Assembly: GCA_051746765.1 (NCBI GenBank)
Contig: JBNJFK010000004.1
Coordinates: 1 to 29,140 of the forward strand
Length of the DNA: 29,140 bases
DNA from: JBBEBE01 sp051746765
GTDB lineage: Bacteria; Bacteroidota; Rhodothermia; Balneolales; Balneolaceae
Direction of reading: 5' to 3'
The notes below the pieces were generated by a model that was given only the letters and a program-made list of their open reading frames with translations, was not told where the DNA came from and ran no database searches. Both the position numbers and the translations under genes were made by a program. Positions 8,069-16,309 of the stretch are shown here, piece after piece (the stretch's first letter is position 1; each line of letters begins with the position of its first letter).

Positions 8069-8099
8069 ATCAAAGGTTCACTTTGTAGGATCCTTTGAT
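8069..8099. terminator. Possible bidirectional terminator at the DUF4168-like/smpB junction
   Basis: ATCAAAGG (8069-8076) and CCTTTGAT (8092-8099) form an 8-bp stem with a 15-base loop. It overlaps the smpB stop codon and lies 34 bp after the convergent gene. There is no long T-run on either side, so this is only a candidate. Confidence 0.4.
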
Positions 8100-8552
8100 C
8101 TTCCGATCCATCTCTCTCTTGACATCTTTGGCCTGGATGTCCTGGCGTTTGTCGTACTGTTTCTTTCCTTTGGCCAACCCGATCAACACCTTGACATTTC
8201 CTCTCTTGAAGTACGCTTTCAGCGGCACAACCGTCATCCCTTTCTGGTTCAGTGCCTTGTCGATCTCCCGAAGTTGACGCTTGTGCAGAAGAAGTTTGCG
8301 ATCCCGTCGCTCGTCATGATTCTGGTAGGATCCGAATTCGTACGGTTTGATGTACATGTTCTTTAACCAGAGCTCTCCATTTCTCAGATAGGCGAACGCC
8401 TCGTGCAGACTCGCTTTTCCGGCACGAATGGACTTTACCTCGGTTCCCTTCAACGCCACACCGGCCTCATAGGTCTCCTCGACCTGGAAGTCGTGTCGAG
8501 CTTTCCGGTTTCGAATCTGTGGTGCGTGGCTCTTCTGTTTGGAGTCTGCCAT
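8070..8552 (-). CDS. smpB: SsrA-binding protein SmpB
   Basis: A 160-residue protein of normal length with the complete SmpB pattern: NRKARHDFQVEETYEAGVAL, GTEVKSIRAGKASLHEAF, YIKPYEFGSYQNHDERRDRK and LLLHKRQLREI, then KGMTVVPLKAYFKRGNVKVL, GLAKGKKQYDKR and a basic C-terminal tail. SmpB binds tmRNA and takes the place of a codon-anticodon pair during trans-translation, rescuing stalled ribosomes. The gene starts 2 bp after the stop of the small lipoprotein gene, so it is probably translated from the same mRNA as the protease and lipoprotein. The tmRNA gene itself is not in the window. Confidence 0.97.
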   Translation of the reverse strand: MADSKQKSHAPQIRNRKARHDFQVEETYEAGVALKGTEVKSIRAGKASLHEAFAYLRNGELWLKNMYIKPYEFGSYQNHDERRDRKLLLHKRQLREIDKALNQKGMTVVPLKAYFKRGNVKVLIGLAKGKKQYDKRQDIQAKDVKREMDRKIKGSYKVNL

Positions 8553-8554
8553 GG

Positions 8555-9007
8555 TTATCGGTTCCAGCCCAGTTCATTCAAACTTTCCGTGACGTCCGGT
8601 TCCGGTTCGCGGTCGGGTATCGTGTCGTAGACCATCAGGATCTGGTTGATCTGTTCTCTGGCCACCTGGTTATCGGGATTGATGCGGATCACCTCGATGA
8701 ATTGTCGCATCGCTTCGTTCATTCGGGTGCGCATCTCGCTCTCGTCGAATGTGGTCATCAGATGCAGCCCGTAATTCAGATGAATCTTTTCCCTCTGTAG
8801 TTCCGGATTCTCGATTTCACCCTCGTTGCCCTCGACCAGGTCCAACGCCTCTACGTATTGGTTCTCCTCGATGAGTTGATCAATCTGAAGATCCAGAGGT
8901 TGATTGCTCTCTGTACCACCGCAAGAGAGCGTGAGGGGGAAGAGGATCAACGAGAGAAAGATCGGACGGAGCAAGTACCGGGTATTCAGTGTGTCAGTGG
9001 TTCTCAT
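8555..9007 (-). CDS. Small lipoprotein with TPR-like helices
   Basis: A 150-residue protein. I chose the ATG at 9007 because it gives a lipoprotein signal peptide (LLRPIFLSLILFPLTLSCGG, lipid-modified Cys29); the longer frame upstream has no export signal at its start. The mature part is acidic and helical. LIEENQYVEALDLVEGNEG and the AMRQFIEVIRINPDNQVARE segment resemble one or two tetratricopeptide repeats (a classic DPN/NPDN turn). No catalytic motif is visible. It lies between the site-2-type protease and smpB, 2 bp from the latter. It is probably anchored to a membrane facing the periplasm; the partner is unknown. Confidence 0.8.
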   Translation of the reverse strand: MRTTDTLNTRYLLRPIFLSLILFPLTLSCGGTESNQPLDLQIDQLIEENQYVEALDLVEGNEGEIENPELQREKIHLNYGLHLMTTFDESEMRTRMNEAMRQFIEVIRINPDNQVAREQINQILMVYDTIPDREPEPDVTESLNELGWNR

Positions 9008-9071
9008 GAGATGGATTCGTTTCGGTGTTCGGGAATTACAAACGGATGGTCTCTGTGCGCGATGGAAATGA

Positions 9072-10325
9072 CTACATGAAAGAGATCGGGTTCGGGGATA
9101 TGCAAAGTACGAAAATGGCCATACTTGTCCATCCAAGCCAGCGCCGAATCGGGGTCAAAGGCCGCTCCTGCATGGCGGGAGGGTGTTCCAGACCAATGAA
9201 CCAGGCCAGAAATGCCGACCAGAAAAGCCAGATCATCGATCCGGAGGCGGCTGGAGACAAATCGAGCCAGAGCAGGAGAATGGTGGTCAGTAGTGAGAGA
9301 CTCCAGACACGACCAATCCACTGGGAATCTAGCTGGTACGCTCTTCGCAGGATCAGGTAGAGGGCTATACCCCAGAGCGCCAACGAGAGTGGAAGCAGAT
9401 TGGGAATCCATGACTGAAGACTCTCGTGAATCATCGGGATCGCCTCGAGTCCTGCAAGTGATACGATGACGGCAAATGTGGATCGAGCTACCATGCGATG
9501 CTTCCGGTAGCCAAGCAGTGAGTAGAGAATGTGGCCTCCGTCGAGCTGGCCGACCGGCATCAGATTGAGGGCTGTGAAGAAAAGCCCGAGCCACCCCGCA
9601 AACAGAAACGGGTAGTGATAGAGCTCGTACAGTGGCGGAGCATCAGGGAAGAAGCTACTCAAAAAGGAGTAGAGCAGCGTATTTCCCAGAATCATGGACA
9701 TGCTCCCGCTTTCACTCGAATCGTCGGAAGCAAGCGATGGCGGCTGATCCGGCCAGCTACCGTACTGTTCTACATGGGCAACGATTTCATCATGATGGTC
9801 GAACGAGGCGATAAATGAGGGATCTGGCAGCGTTACCAGACCGTAAAGAAGCAATGTCAGTGCCACGACAAAACCGGCGATCGGACCCGCAATACCGATA
9901 TCGAACAACTTGATGGAGTCGGAGACCCGTTCCTTGATCTTGATCACGGCGCCGAGTGTGCCGATGCCGAACGGGACCGGGATGAACCAGGGAAGGGTGA
10001 CAGCGACCCGGTGTCGGACAGCGGCCAGGTAGTGACCCATCTCGTGCGTACCCAGAAAGAGAAGAAAGACGAATGCAAAGAGAGCCCCCTCCGGTACCAT
10101 GTCCAAAAAGGACTCCGCATTGGCTGTCTGACCGACCCACATAATACCGGTCGCTGTGACTGTGAGGAAGGTGATCAAAAAAAGGCTGCCGTGTTTGAGC
10201 AGGTCTTTCCACGTGATGCGATTCTTTCCGGTGTGCGTCACGCGGGAATCGTCTGATCGTTCGGGTGGAACCCGCCACTCCTGACGAGAGGTGTCCGTGG
10301 ATTCCTCGGAAGGTTCGTGTGACAA
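9072..10325 (-). CDS. Site-2-type membrane zinc metalloprotease (M50 family)
   Basis: The protein has about eight membrane segments. Counting from the chosen TTG, HEMGH (His94, Glu95, His98) and NLMPVGQLDGGH (Asp262) supply the zinc ligands and catalytic Glu of M50 proteases. A PFGIGTLGAVIKIKERV loop between them is typical of the EGY1/Salinibacter-type subgroup, as is the absence of a PDZ domain. The start is uncertain. The frame stays open to 10664, but starts beyond about 10500 would collide with the divergent gene. TTG at 10325 has a GGAG eight bases upstream; GTG at 10241 is the next option. The N-terminal 35 residues are polar and cytosolic. Such proteases cleave membrane-bound substrates, often anti-sigma factors. 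No anti-sigma factor is nearby, so the substrate is unknown. Confidence 0.9.
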   Translation of the reverse strand: MSHEPSEESTDTSRQEWRVPPERSDDSRVTHTGKNRITWKDLLKHGSLFLITFLTVTATGIMWVGQTANAESFLDMVPEGALFAFVFLLFLGTHEMGHYLAAVRHRVAVTLPWFIPVPFGIGTLGAVIKIKERVSDSIKLFDIGIAGPIAGFVVALTLLLYGLVTLPDPSFIASFDHHDEIVAHVEQYGSWPDQPPSLASDDSSESGSMSMILGNTLLYSFLSSFFPDAPPLYELYHYPFLFAGWLGLFFTALNLMPVGQLDGGHILYSLLGYRKHRMVARSTFAVIVSLAGLEAIPMIHESLQSWIPNLLPLSLALWGIALYLILRRAYQLDSQWIGRVWSLSLLTTILLLWLDLSPAASGSMIWLFWSAFLAWFIGLEHPPAMQERPLTPIRRWLGWTSMAIFVLCISPNPISFM

Positions 10326-10453
10326 AGGAAGCGCTCCGGTTTTGGGTGAATCCGGCCGGTCGGCCGGCGAGGGTGTTGTTGCTCTGTCTGACTCTCTTGA
10401 ACAGCCTGAAATATACCACTCCCGGAGGGAAAGATCAGACGGAACGCTTTGTA

Positions 10454-10479
10454 TCGGGTCTCCGTTTGAGGAGACCCGA
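10454..10479. promoter_or_regulatory. Perfect 10-bp hairpin/dyad in the divergent M50-SirB1 spacer
   Basis: TCGGGTCTCC (10454-10463) and GGAGACCCGA (10470-10479) are perfect inverted repeats around a GTTTGA loop. It lies 55 bp upstream of the ATG at 10535 and beyond the likely start of the M50 gene, so it may be an operator for one or both genes or an RNA hairpin in a leader. No T-run follows on the + strand. Confidence 0.5.
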
Positions 10480-10521
10480 ACGGGGGTGTCTCTTTCTACT
10501 GAAACTGAAAACGAGAGATCG

Positions 10522-10529
10522 TACCTTTG
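10522..10529 (+). promoter_or_regulatory. Candidate -7 element (TACCTTTG) almost touching the SirB1-like ATG
   Basis: An exact TAnnTTTG match ends five bases before the ATG at 10535. If it is used, transcription would begin at or next to the start codon, giving a leaderless mRNA. No good -33 box is visible, so this is tentative. Confidence 0.35.
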
Positions 10530-10534
10530 CATCC

Positions 10535-11407
10535 ATGAATGCCAATGCCGAAATAGAATCTCTGGTCTACCTGCTGGAAGATCCCGATCCGCAGATCCAC
10601 AAACAGATCGAAGCGCGTCTGCTCGAGTGGGGAGAGCGTGCCATCCCGCAGCTGGATCAGGCACGTGTTCAGAGCGACAATCGAGTGAAACGTGAAGCGA
10701 TTGTACGTGTTCTGCACCGCATTACTTTCTCCTCTCTGATGGAGGAGTTTGCCAATCTGGCGCACCAGGGCATCCAGGGTCGAGCCCGACTCGAATCCGC
10801 TCTCTTTCTTTTGGCTCGGTTTGGCAACCCCACGCTGGACGAAGGCTATCACCGCCGGCGGTTGAACCGGATGGCGCAGGAGATCGCATCCAGACTTTCG
10901 CCCGGAGAGACAGAAGGACGAAAAATGCATACCCTCCTGCAGTATCTTTTCGGTGAACTTCAGTTCAAGGGGGAGACGCACGACTATCACAATGTGGAGA
11001 ATGCCTATCTGGATCGGGTCCTGGATCGGCGTCGCGGGATGCCGGTTTTGTTGGGTGCCATCGTGCTTTTCCTGGCTCGTCGTCTCAACCTTCCCTTCTA
11101 CGGTGTGAACATGCCGGTCCACTTCATGCTTATCTATCAAGGTACGACGCGTGAGTTGATGATTGACCCCTTCGATGGCGGACGTGTGGTCACCTACGAT
11201 CAGTGCCACTTTTTTCTCAAGAAGAACGGAATCCAGCCAAGACCCGAACATTTTCAGCGCTGCAGCAGTGAAGAGATTGTCGTACGCTGCCTGCGCAACC
11301 TGATCTACAGTTATTCACGTCGGAAAGAAGAAGATCGGGTTTCCGACCTGAACCAGCTCATGGAGCTCATACGACCCGACGCCGATTCCGGAGAGATCAG
11401 TACTTGA
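10535..11407 (+). CDS. SirB1-family protein with transglutaminase-like domain
   Basis: A 290-residue protein. I chose the ATG at 10535 over longer in-frame starts because MNANAEIESLVYLLEDPDPQ begins the normal family N-terminus and the upstream DNA holds the promoter and hairpin. The N-terminal 110 residues are helical and HEAT-like (LEWGERAIPQLDQA). The central SirB1 transglutaminase-like core has RRGMPVLLGAIVLFLARRLN, NMPVHFML and MIDPFDGGRVVT. The usual catalytic Cys of transglutaminases is not apparent, as in most SirB1 members, so enzyme activity is doubtful. The C-terminus (LRNLIYSYSRRKEEDR) is the start of the usual TPR tail, which is short here. Family function is poorly known. It overlaps the convergent glycosyltransferase gene by 11 bp at the 3' ends. 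Confidence 0.9.
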   Translation: MNANAEIESLVYLLEDPDPQIHKQIEARLLEWGERAIPQLDQARVQSDNRVKREAIVRVLHRITFSSLMEEFANLAHQGIQGRARLESALFLLARFGNPTLDEGYHRRRLNRMAQEIASRLSPGETEGRKMHTLLQYLFGELQFKGETHDYHNVENAYLDRVLDRRRGMPVLLGAIVLFLARRLNLPFYGVNMPVHFMLIYQGTTRELMIDPFDGGRVVTYDQCHFFLKKNGIQPRPEHFQRCSSEEIVVRCLRNLIYSYSRRKEEDRVSDLNQLMELIRPDADSGEIST

Positions 11408-13913
11408 TCTCGAAGATGTCGGTCTCTCCGTCCATCGGCTGAAGCTGGTGGGCCAGGCTCCTGAATGTATCCCGCTCGTCGTCGTTGCCCTGGATATCGT
11501 GTAGTTCTCCTGCCAGTCGGTAGAGGTCCGGGTGAAACGGATAGCTCTCCATGAGTTGGTTCAGCAAAACCGGCCCATCGTCAATCTCTTTCTCCCGAAT
11601 CTGAATGCGCAGTCGGTAGAGATCAAACCAGGGTCCGCGTGCCTGAGGGTTCTCCAGATAGAGACGGCAGCGGGAGTAGATGTTTCGCTGATAGTAGTAG
11701 CGAATCAGGTCGCGAATCAGGTAGACAGGCAGCGGGACCTCTTGCTGTTCAATGCGTGTCTCCATCTGGCGAAGCAGATCCCGTTTGTCCGCCACGATGA
11801 GCAATTCGCAGAGCCGAATCAGGTCATCTCCCGAGAGCTTGCGATTCTGTAGTTCTGTTCGGACCTCGTCGGAAAAGAGCTCCTCGATCTGATCCAGCCA
11901 GTATCCGGGAGGATTGAGCGGATTGACCGGCATCGGAGTGCGATGGATTCGTTCGAGTAGATCTCCGTTGGTTGGAACATCCAGATCGGGGCGATGGTGC
12001 CAGCGCGTATGGTAGATTTCTTCGTTCCGCCAGCCCAACTCCGGCTCCAGCCAGAGGCCCATTGGCTCTGTGGTTTGACGATGAAGATGTTGGACGCGGG
12101 ACTGAGTGGCGACGGCAATGGCCAGATCCTTCTGCTCGATCTGTCGACAGAGATCCAGGTCGTCAAACAGAGCCGGCCCGTAGGCTTCGTTCATGCGCAA
12201 CCCGAGCCCTCCCCGAAGCATCAGGCAACAGCTGTCGATTGCATCGGTAAAGAGGAGGGGGCGCTCCAGTTTCGATGTGTGGCTGATGCACTGTTCCGGT
12301 TGTTCACACCGATCCACGGAGGGACCGATGGCCGCCAGATCGTCGTCGGCTTCCATATGAGCAAGGAGTTCGTCGATGGTCGACTCCTCCAAAAGCAGAT
12401 CGTTGTGCAGAATCAGGACATAGCGACCCGAGGAGCGCTCCAGCCCCTGATTGATGGCTCGGGAGAATCCGAGATTCTGCTCGTTCGTCACGATCTGCAT
12501 CGGGAACAGCTCCCGCTCCTCCAGTTGGCGGAGATAGTCAAAGGTATCGTCCAGGCTGGCGTTGTCAATCACGACCAGTTCCGTCCGATTCGGATCCCAA
12601 GCGGCCGTCAATGCGATCAGGCACTCTTCGAGTAGCCGTCGTCCACCGGCCGTGGTCGGAATGATGACAGACAGGAGAGGCTCTTCGGGTTGAACCGATG
12701 CCGGTTGTGCTTCGTCCGAGTGGGTCGGTATCTTTTCTTCTGATTCAGAGTCTGCCGATTCGCCGTGTAGCTCAACCTCTTCTGCACTATCCGGCTCTGC
12801 CTTCGTCCCGGCCTCCAGGTTCGTTTTCCGAACGTCGTCAGACTGCTCCATTCCTGCGTTCGGATCCATGGTCGATGGCTTGTTCTCCTCGGGAAAGCCC
12901 GTTGGATCAGAAAAGAGTGTAGGCTGAGCCGGCAGGGTCTGGATGACCGCTTCTTCCGAACCGGGTGTCCGGGATTGCGATCCGGTTGGCGGTGAATTCT
13001 TGTCCGGTGTTCGTTGAAGTCGGTGCTTGAGCTCGGCCGCTTCGACGTGTCTGCGAAGTCGTTCGAGCAGCTGAATCTTCCACTTGAGCAACTCTTGTGT
13101 CTCGCCCGATTGGCGGATCACCTGATTGGTCTCTTCGAGTGCACGCCTTGGATTCTCTTCGGCGAGTGCCTGCAGTCGGGTCAGCTGGGTCTCTTCACTC
13201 TCCTCTTCTCGATCGAAAAGCTCGAGGGACTGCAAAGAGGTAAGCAGTCGTTGCCGTTCTTCCGGGCCGGTAGCCTTACTCGTCATTCGAAAGAGGAACT
13301 CTTGGATAACAGCGGGCGGAACCGGGTCGAGATGGCTACGCTCCGGAATGAAGAAGGCATCCGAGCGATCCACGCCCTTCTGCTGGCCAATTTGGAAGGC
13401 GAGAGCCGGAATTGTGTACGGATGCAGGCGGGGAGCAAACGGTTCGACCGGATCCCCTGCCAATTCCCGGTGAAAGACCCACTGCTCATCCAGCGGAAGG
13501 CTCCCCTCGCGCAGTTGTTCGATCCATCGGGCAGGAGAGTCGGGTGGAAATGCGTCGAGTAGCCAGACCGAAGCGGGCGCGGTCGACAGTTTTCGAAGCA
13601 GATCAGCGAGGACCGCGTCGCTCGGGCGGTCGGCTCGGTGGGGTGCCCAAATCCAGTCGCCGTCCGAGTGAAGAAATGCCCGATTCAGTGCGCTGGCACG
13701 TGAGACACCGGCCGGAAGGGGAAGGACTCGAATCGGGATCACACTCTCCCGCTCGGACAGAGTAGCCGCCCAGTGGTGGTCGTCACTGGCGTCTGCCAGG
13801 ACCACTTCGCAACGGCGTACCTCGGAGCGACGGATGAACTGCAGGAGAGCATCCAGATGATCCGGGTCGGAATGGGTTGTAAGAAGAATCGAAAACAGCG
13901 GAAGAGACGGCAT
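11397..13913 (-). CDS. Two-lobed family 2 glycosyltransferase with helical-repeat C-terminus
   Basis: An 838-residue protein starting at the ATG at 13913, where FSILLTTHSDPDHLDALLQF opens a GT-A fold. Lobe 1 (about 5-210) looks like a GT2 domain but has PHRAD at 91-95 where the DxD metal site is expected, so it is probably inactive. Residues about 235-300 are helical and 300-410 a Ser/Pro/Glu linker. Lobe 2 (about 412-640) is a full GT2 domain: LLSVIIPTT, ELVVIDNASLDDT, NLGFSRAINQG and LILHNDLLLEES with the metal-binding HND at 503-505. About 690-830 resemble TPR helices. Proteins of this kind extend cell-surface or exopolysaccharide sugars in the cytosol; the acceptor cannot be read from sequence. 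No other glycan genes are adjacent. It has no clear Shine-Dalgarno. Confidence 0.9.
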   Translation of the reverse strand: MPSLPLFSILLTTHSDPDHLDALLQFIRRSEVRRCEVVLADASDDHHWAATLSERESVIPIRVLPLPAGVSRASALNRAFLHSDGDWIWAPHRADRPSDAVLADLLRKLSTAPASVWLLDAFPPDSPARWIEQLREGSLPLDEQWVFHRELAGDPVEPFAPRLHPYTIPALAFQIGQQKGVDRSDAFFIPERSHLDPVPPAVIQEFLFRMTSKATGPEERQRLLTSLQSLELFDREEESEETQLTRLQALAEENPRRALEETNQVIRQSGETQELLKWKIQLLERLRRHVEAAELKHRLQRTPDKNSPPTGSQSRTPGSEEAVIQTLPAQPTLFSDPTGFPEENKPSTMDPNAGMEQSDDVRKTNLEAGTKAEPDSAEEVELHGESADSESEEKIPTHSDEAQPASVQPEEPLLSVIIPTTAGGRRLLEECLIALTAAWDPNRTELVVIDNASLDDTFDYLRQLEERELFPMQIVTNEQNLGFSRAINQGLERSSGRYVLILHNDLLLEESTIDELLAHMEADDDLAAIGPSVDRCEQPEQCISHTSKLERPLLFTDAIDSCCLMLRGGLGLRMNEAYGPALFDDLDLCRQIEQKDLAIAVATQSRVQHLHRQTTEPMGLWLEPELGWRNEEIYHTRWHHRPDLDVPTNGDLLERIHRTPMPVNPLNPPGYWLDQIEELFSDEVRTELQNRKLSGDDLIRLCELLIVADKRDLLRQMETRIEQQEVPLPVYLIRDLIRYYYQRNIYSRCRLYLENPQARGPWFDLYRLRIQIREKEIDDGPVLLNQLMESYPFHPDLYRLAGELHDIQGNDDERDTFRSLAHQLQPMDGETDIFEIKY

Positions 13914-13976
13914 AAAAATCGGGCTGTTTTTTCGGAATATACGAGAGAGGAGCAGGGGAACAAAGAGGAGAGGAAG

Positions 13977-13992
13977 AACCCCCGAAGGGGCT
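13977..13992 (-). terminator. Candidate terminator downstream of amt
   Basis: A compact GC hairpin (CCCC/GGGG arms, TTCG-type loop when read on the minus strand) follows the amt stop by about 50 bases and is trailed on that strand by a pyrimidine-rich TTCTTCCTC stretch. It also lies upstream of the glycosyltransferase start, so it would separate the two genes. Confidence 0.45.
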
Positions 13993-14041
13993 CCCCCCAC
14001 AGCGATCCCTGGCTGCGAGGGGAGGGTGCGAGGATAAGGTG

Positions 14042-15478
14042 TTATCGGGATCCGCCGGTCGATCGAATAATGTCGATTCCGGCAAAGTAGGGATAGGCGC
14101 TGCTTCCGTGCTCGGAGATGTCGAGTCCGTCTTTTTCGACTTTTCTACTCACTCGAACGCCGAGGGTCGCTTTGATCAGGCCGAACAGTGCCATGGAGAA
14201 ACCGAAGGTGAAGAGGACGACCGAGGCGGTACCGAGAAGCTGAATCCAGACACTCGCTTCGCTCGAAAAGATCCCAACGGCTACGGTTCCCCAGATTCCA
14301 CAGACGCCGTGGACGGAGATGGCACTCACCGGATCGTCGATCTGAAGCTTGTCGAAGAATGCAACAGAGAGGACCACCAGGGATCCGGCCACCAGTCCGA
14401 TGGCAATGGCAGAAAGCGGGCTCACCAGGTCGGCGCCTGCGGTGATACCGACCAGACCGGCCAGAATCCCGTTGAGTGCCATACTGGCGTCCAGACTTTT
14501 CATGACCAACTGTGTGGTAACCATCGATGCAAGTGCGCCGGCACAGGCCGCCAGAGCCGTTGTAACAAAGACGTAGGAGACGGAGACCGGGTCGGCGCTC
14601 AGTACCGATCCACCGTTGAATCCGAACCAGCCAAACCAAAGCAGAAAGACACCGATGGTTGCCAGCGGAATACTGTGCCCGGGGATCGGAAAGATCTCTC
14701 CATGTACATATTTGCCCTTTCGGGGGCCCAATAGAATAACACAGGCCAGACCCGCAGCTCCTCCGACGGCGTGGACCAGTGTGGATCCTGCAAAGTCGTA
14801 GAAACCGAGATCGGCCAACCAACCGCCGCCCCAGAGCCAGCTACCGGTAATCGGATAGGAGATCGCCACCAACAGTGCGGCAAAAATCATGAATGAGGGA
14901 AGTTTGATACGTCCGGTGACGGCACCCGAGACGATGGTTGCAGCCGTGGCGGCGAACATCGCCTGAAAGATGAAGTCGGTCCAGAGCGTCATGCTCCCGT
15001 TGTAGGCGGTGGTCAAAAAGGCGGCCGGATCACTGCTGTCAAACCCGATACCGAAGCCACCGAAGCCGAATACGCCGTTGAACTCTCCGGGATACATGAT
15101 CTGAAACCCGATAAAGGCGTAGGAGAGGATTCCGGTGCAGAGGATGAACACATTTTTGTAGATCACGTTGATTGTGTTCTTCGCCTGAGTGAGACCGGTT
15201 TCGACCGAGGCGAACCCGAGGTGCATAATCAGGACCAGAACGGCCGAGATCAGAATCCAGAGATTGTCGATGACAAAGCGGACATACTCGGGTGAGGATT
15301 CAAAGGATTCGAGTGTGCCGGAGGCGTCCACCTGACCAGGGGTCGTGGCAGCCGTGAGAGCAGTTGCGGTGTCGACCAGTTCGCCGGCACCGGCGGCCAA
15401 CAGGTCTGTCGGGATAAAGAGCGCAAGCAGGAGACTCGCACTCCAGAGGATGTATTGGGATCGTTCAAGGTGTGTCAT
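14042..15478 (-). CDS. amt: Ammonium transporter (Amt/Rh family)
   Basis: A 478-residue protein with a cleavable signal-like first segment and then 11 expected membrane helices. Family landmarks are GFASVETGLTQAKNT, WLADLGFYDFAGSTLVHAVG (first pore His), GWFGFNGGS, ALNGILAGLVGITAGAD and ISVHGVCGIWGT (second pore His). The cytosolic tail ends with RKVEKDGLDISEHGSSAYPY, the conserved Amt C-terminal switch. It carries ammonium, or ammonia with a proton, inward for assimilation. No glnK/P-II gene adjoins it here, unlike in many genomes; the next gene leftward is the glycosyltransferase. Upstream DNA carries two dyads (15496-15533) that may control it. Length and motifs are normal, and the start is the only one giving the signal segment. 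Confidence 0.97.
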   Translation of the reverse strand: MTHLERSQYILWSASLLLALFIPTDLLAAGAGELVDTATALTAATTPGQVDASGTLESFESSPEYVRFVIDNLWILISAVLVLIMHLGFASVETGLTQAKNTINVIYKNVFILCTGILSYAFIGFQIMYPGEFNGVFGFGGFGIGFDSSDPAAFLTTAYNGSMTLWTDFIFQAMFAATAATIVSGAVTGRIKLPSFMIFAALLVAISYPITGSWLWGGGWLADLGFYDFAGSTLVHAVGGAAGLACVILLGPRKGKYVHGEIFPIPGHSIPLATIGVFLLWFGWFGFNGGSVLSADPVSVSYVFVTTALAACAGALASMVTTQLVMKSLDASMALNGILAGLVGITAGADLVSPLSAIAIGLVAGSLVVLSVAFFDKLQIDDPVSAISVHGVCGIWGTVAVGIFSSEASVWIQLLGTASVVLFTFGFSMALFGLIKATLGVRVSRKVEKDGLDISEHGSSAYPYFAGIDIIRSTGGSR

Positions 15479-15495
15479 TACAGAAATATATTAGG

Positions 15496-15533
15496 GTTAA
15501 ATCTTAACACACCTAAATTTCTTAAGAATTTAG
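15496..15533. promoter_or_regulatory. Two adjacent AT-rich dyads upstream of amt
   Basis: GTTAA-ATC-TTAAC (15496-15508) is a perfect 5-bp inverted repeat. CTAAATT-T-CTTAAG-AATTTAG (15513-15533) has 7-bp arms around a palindromic CTTAAG. They lie 18 to 55 bp upstream of the amt ATG at 15478, where a promoter or operator is expected. I do not recognise them as known NtrC or NtcA sites. Confidence 0.45.
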
Positions 15534-15650
15534 ACTATTCACCACATTTAAGTAAAGAAAGTATTTGATGGGACCGAATGAGCGCATGCAGCTTGGAATA
15601 GCGCTTACAGTTAGGTGAGAAGAAAATCAGAATAGACGGTTGTGAAGAAG

Positions 15651-15660
15651 NNNNNNNNNN
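15651..15660. other. Assembly gap of ten Ns
   Basis: Ten undetermined bases between the amt upstream region and the end of lutC. The true distance, and whether anything is missing, cannot be read. The flanking 172 bases left and 49 bases right hold no gene I can see. Confidence 1.
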
Positions 15661-15709
15661 TTGCCTTTATTTGTGCGTGAAAAACAATAAAACACTTAAA
15701 TAATATGGG

Positions 15710-16309
15710 CTATGAATCGAGAAGGAAGAGCGTAAGTGCCTCGGGGCCGTGAGCACCGACGACGAGCGACTGCTCGATATCGGCCGTCTTGGAGGGGGCG
15801 CCGATGAACAGTCCCCACCGGACGGGTCCGGACCCTAGTTCCCGGTAGGCATCGTGAAGGTTGGGAACGATTCGGTTGGCCGGCAAGACCACGGCCATCT
15901 CGCGGCAGAGGAACGGAAAGGCTCGCGGAGCGCCCGTCTCGTCGGAGATCCAGACAGCGCCGTTTTCGGCAACGCCCAAGGGGCTTTCGACGACGAGAAG
16001 GTCTGTTTTGGCCATGGCATCCGTGGTGGCCGGCATGTCGGAAAAGGCCGGGTCTTCATTCAATTTCGGAATGGTCGAGGCCAGCGGACCGGTCCAGGTT
16101 CGGGCACGGATCCACTCGTGAACGGTGGTCAAATCGGGGACACAATGCACCTCGCTCCCGGCCGCTCGTGCCTGTTTGCTCCAGGACTCGATCAGTGATC
16201 GATCTTCGGGAGAGGTATTCGAGTGGAATTTTCCCGGATCATCCGGAAGCTCGACCGGGTCGGGCAGGGCCGCCCGGATGCGCTGGAGAATGTCGGCCCG
16301 TCTGCTCAT
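15710..16309 (-). CDS. lutC: Lactate utilization protein C (LUD domain)
   Basis: A 199-residue LUD-domain protein, the third subunit of the LutABC L-lactate oxidation system. It begins at ATG 16309 (MSRRADILQRIRAAL), whose ATGA overlaps the lutB stop. LUD features are LLVVESPLGVAENGAVWISD, the conserved VLPANRIVPNLHDAY and FIGAPSKTADIEQSLVVGAH near the end. The open frame continues far upstream inside lutB, but that part is a shadow of lutB. It is the last gene of the six-gene leftward operon, with only AT-rich DNA and the N gap after it. LutABC oxidises L-lactate to pyruvate; the electron acceptor is not known. The family call is firm. Confidence 0.95.
   Translation of the reverse strand: MSRRADILQRIRAALPDPVELPDDPGKFHSNTSPEDRSLIESWSKQARAAGSEVHCVPDLTTVHEWIRARTWTGPLASTIPKLNEDPAFSDMPATTDAMAKTDLLVVESPLGVAENGAVWISDETGAPRAFPFLCREMAVVLPANRIVPNLHDAYRELGSGPVRWGLFIGAPSKTADIEQSLVVGAHGPEALTLFLLDS

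Noticed and set aside
10326..10664. Longer N-terminus for the M50 protease
   Set aside because: It would overlap the divergent SirB1-like start and the hairpin; the peptide is low-complexity, and a TTG with GGAG is available at 10325.
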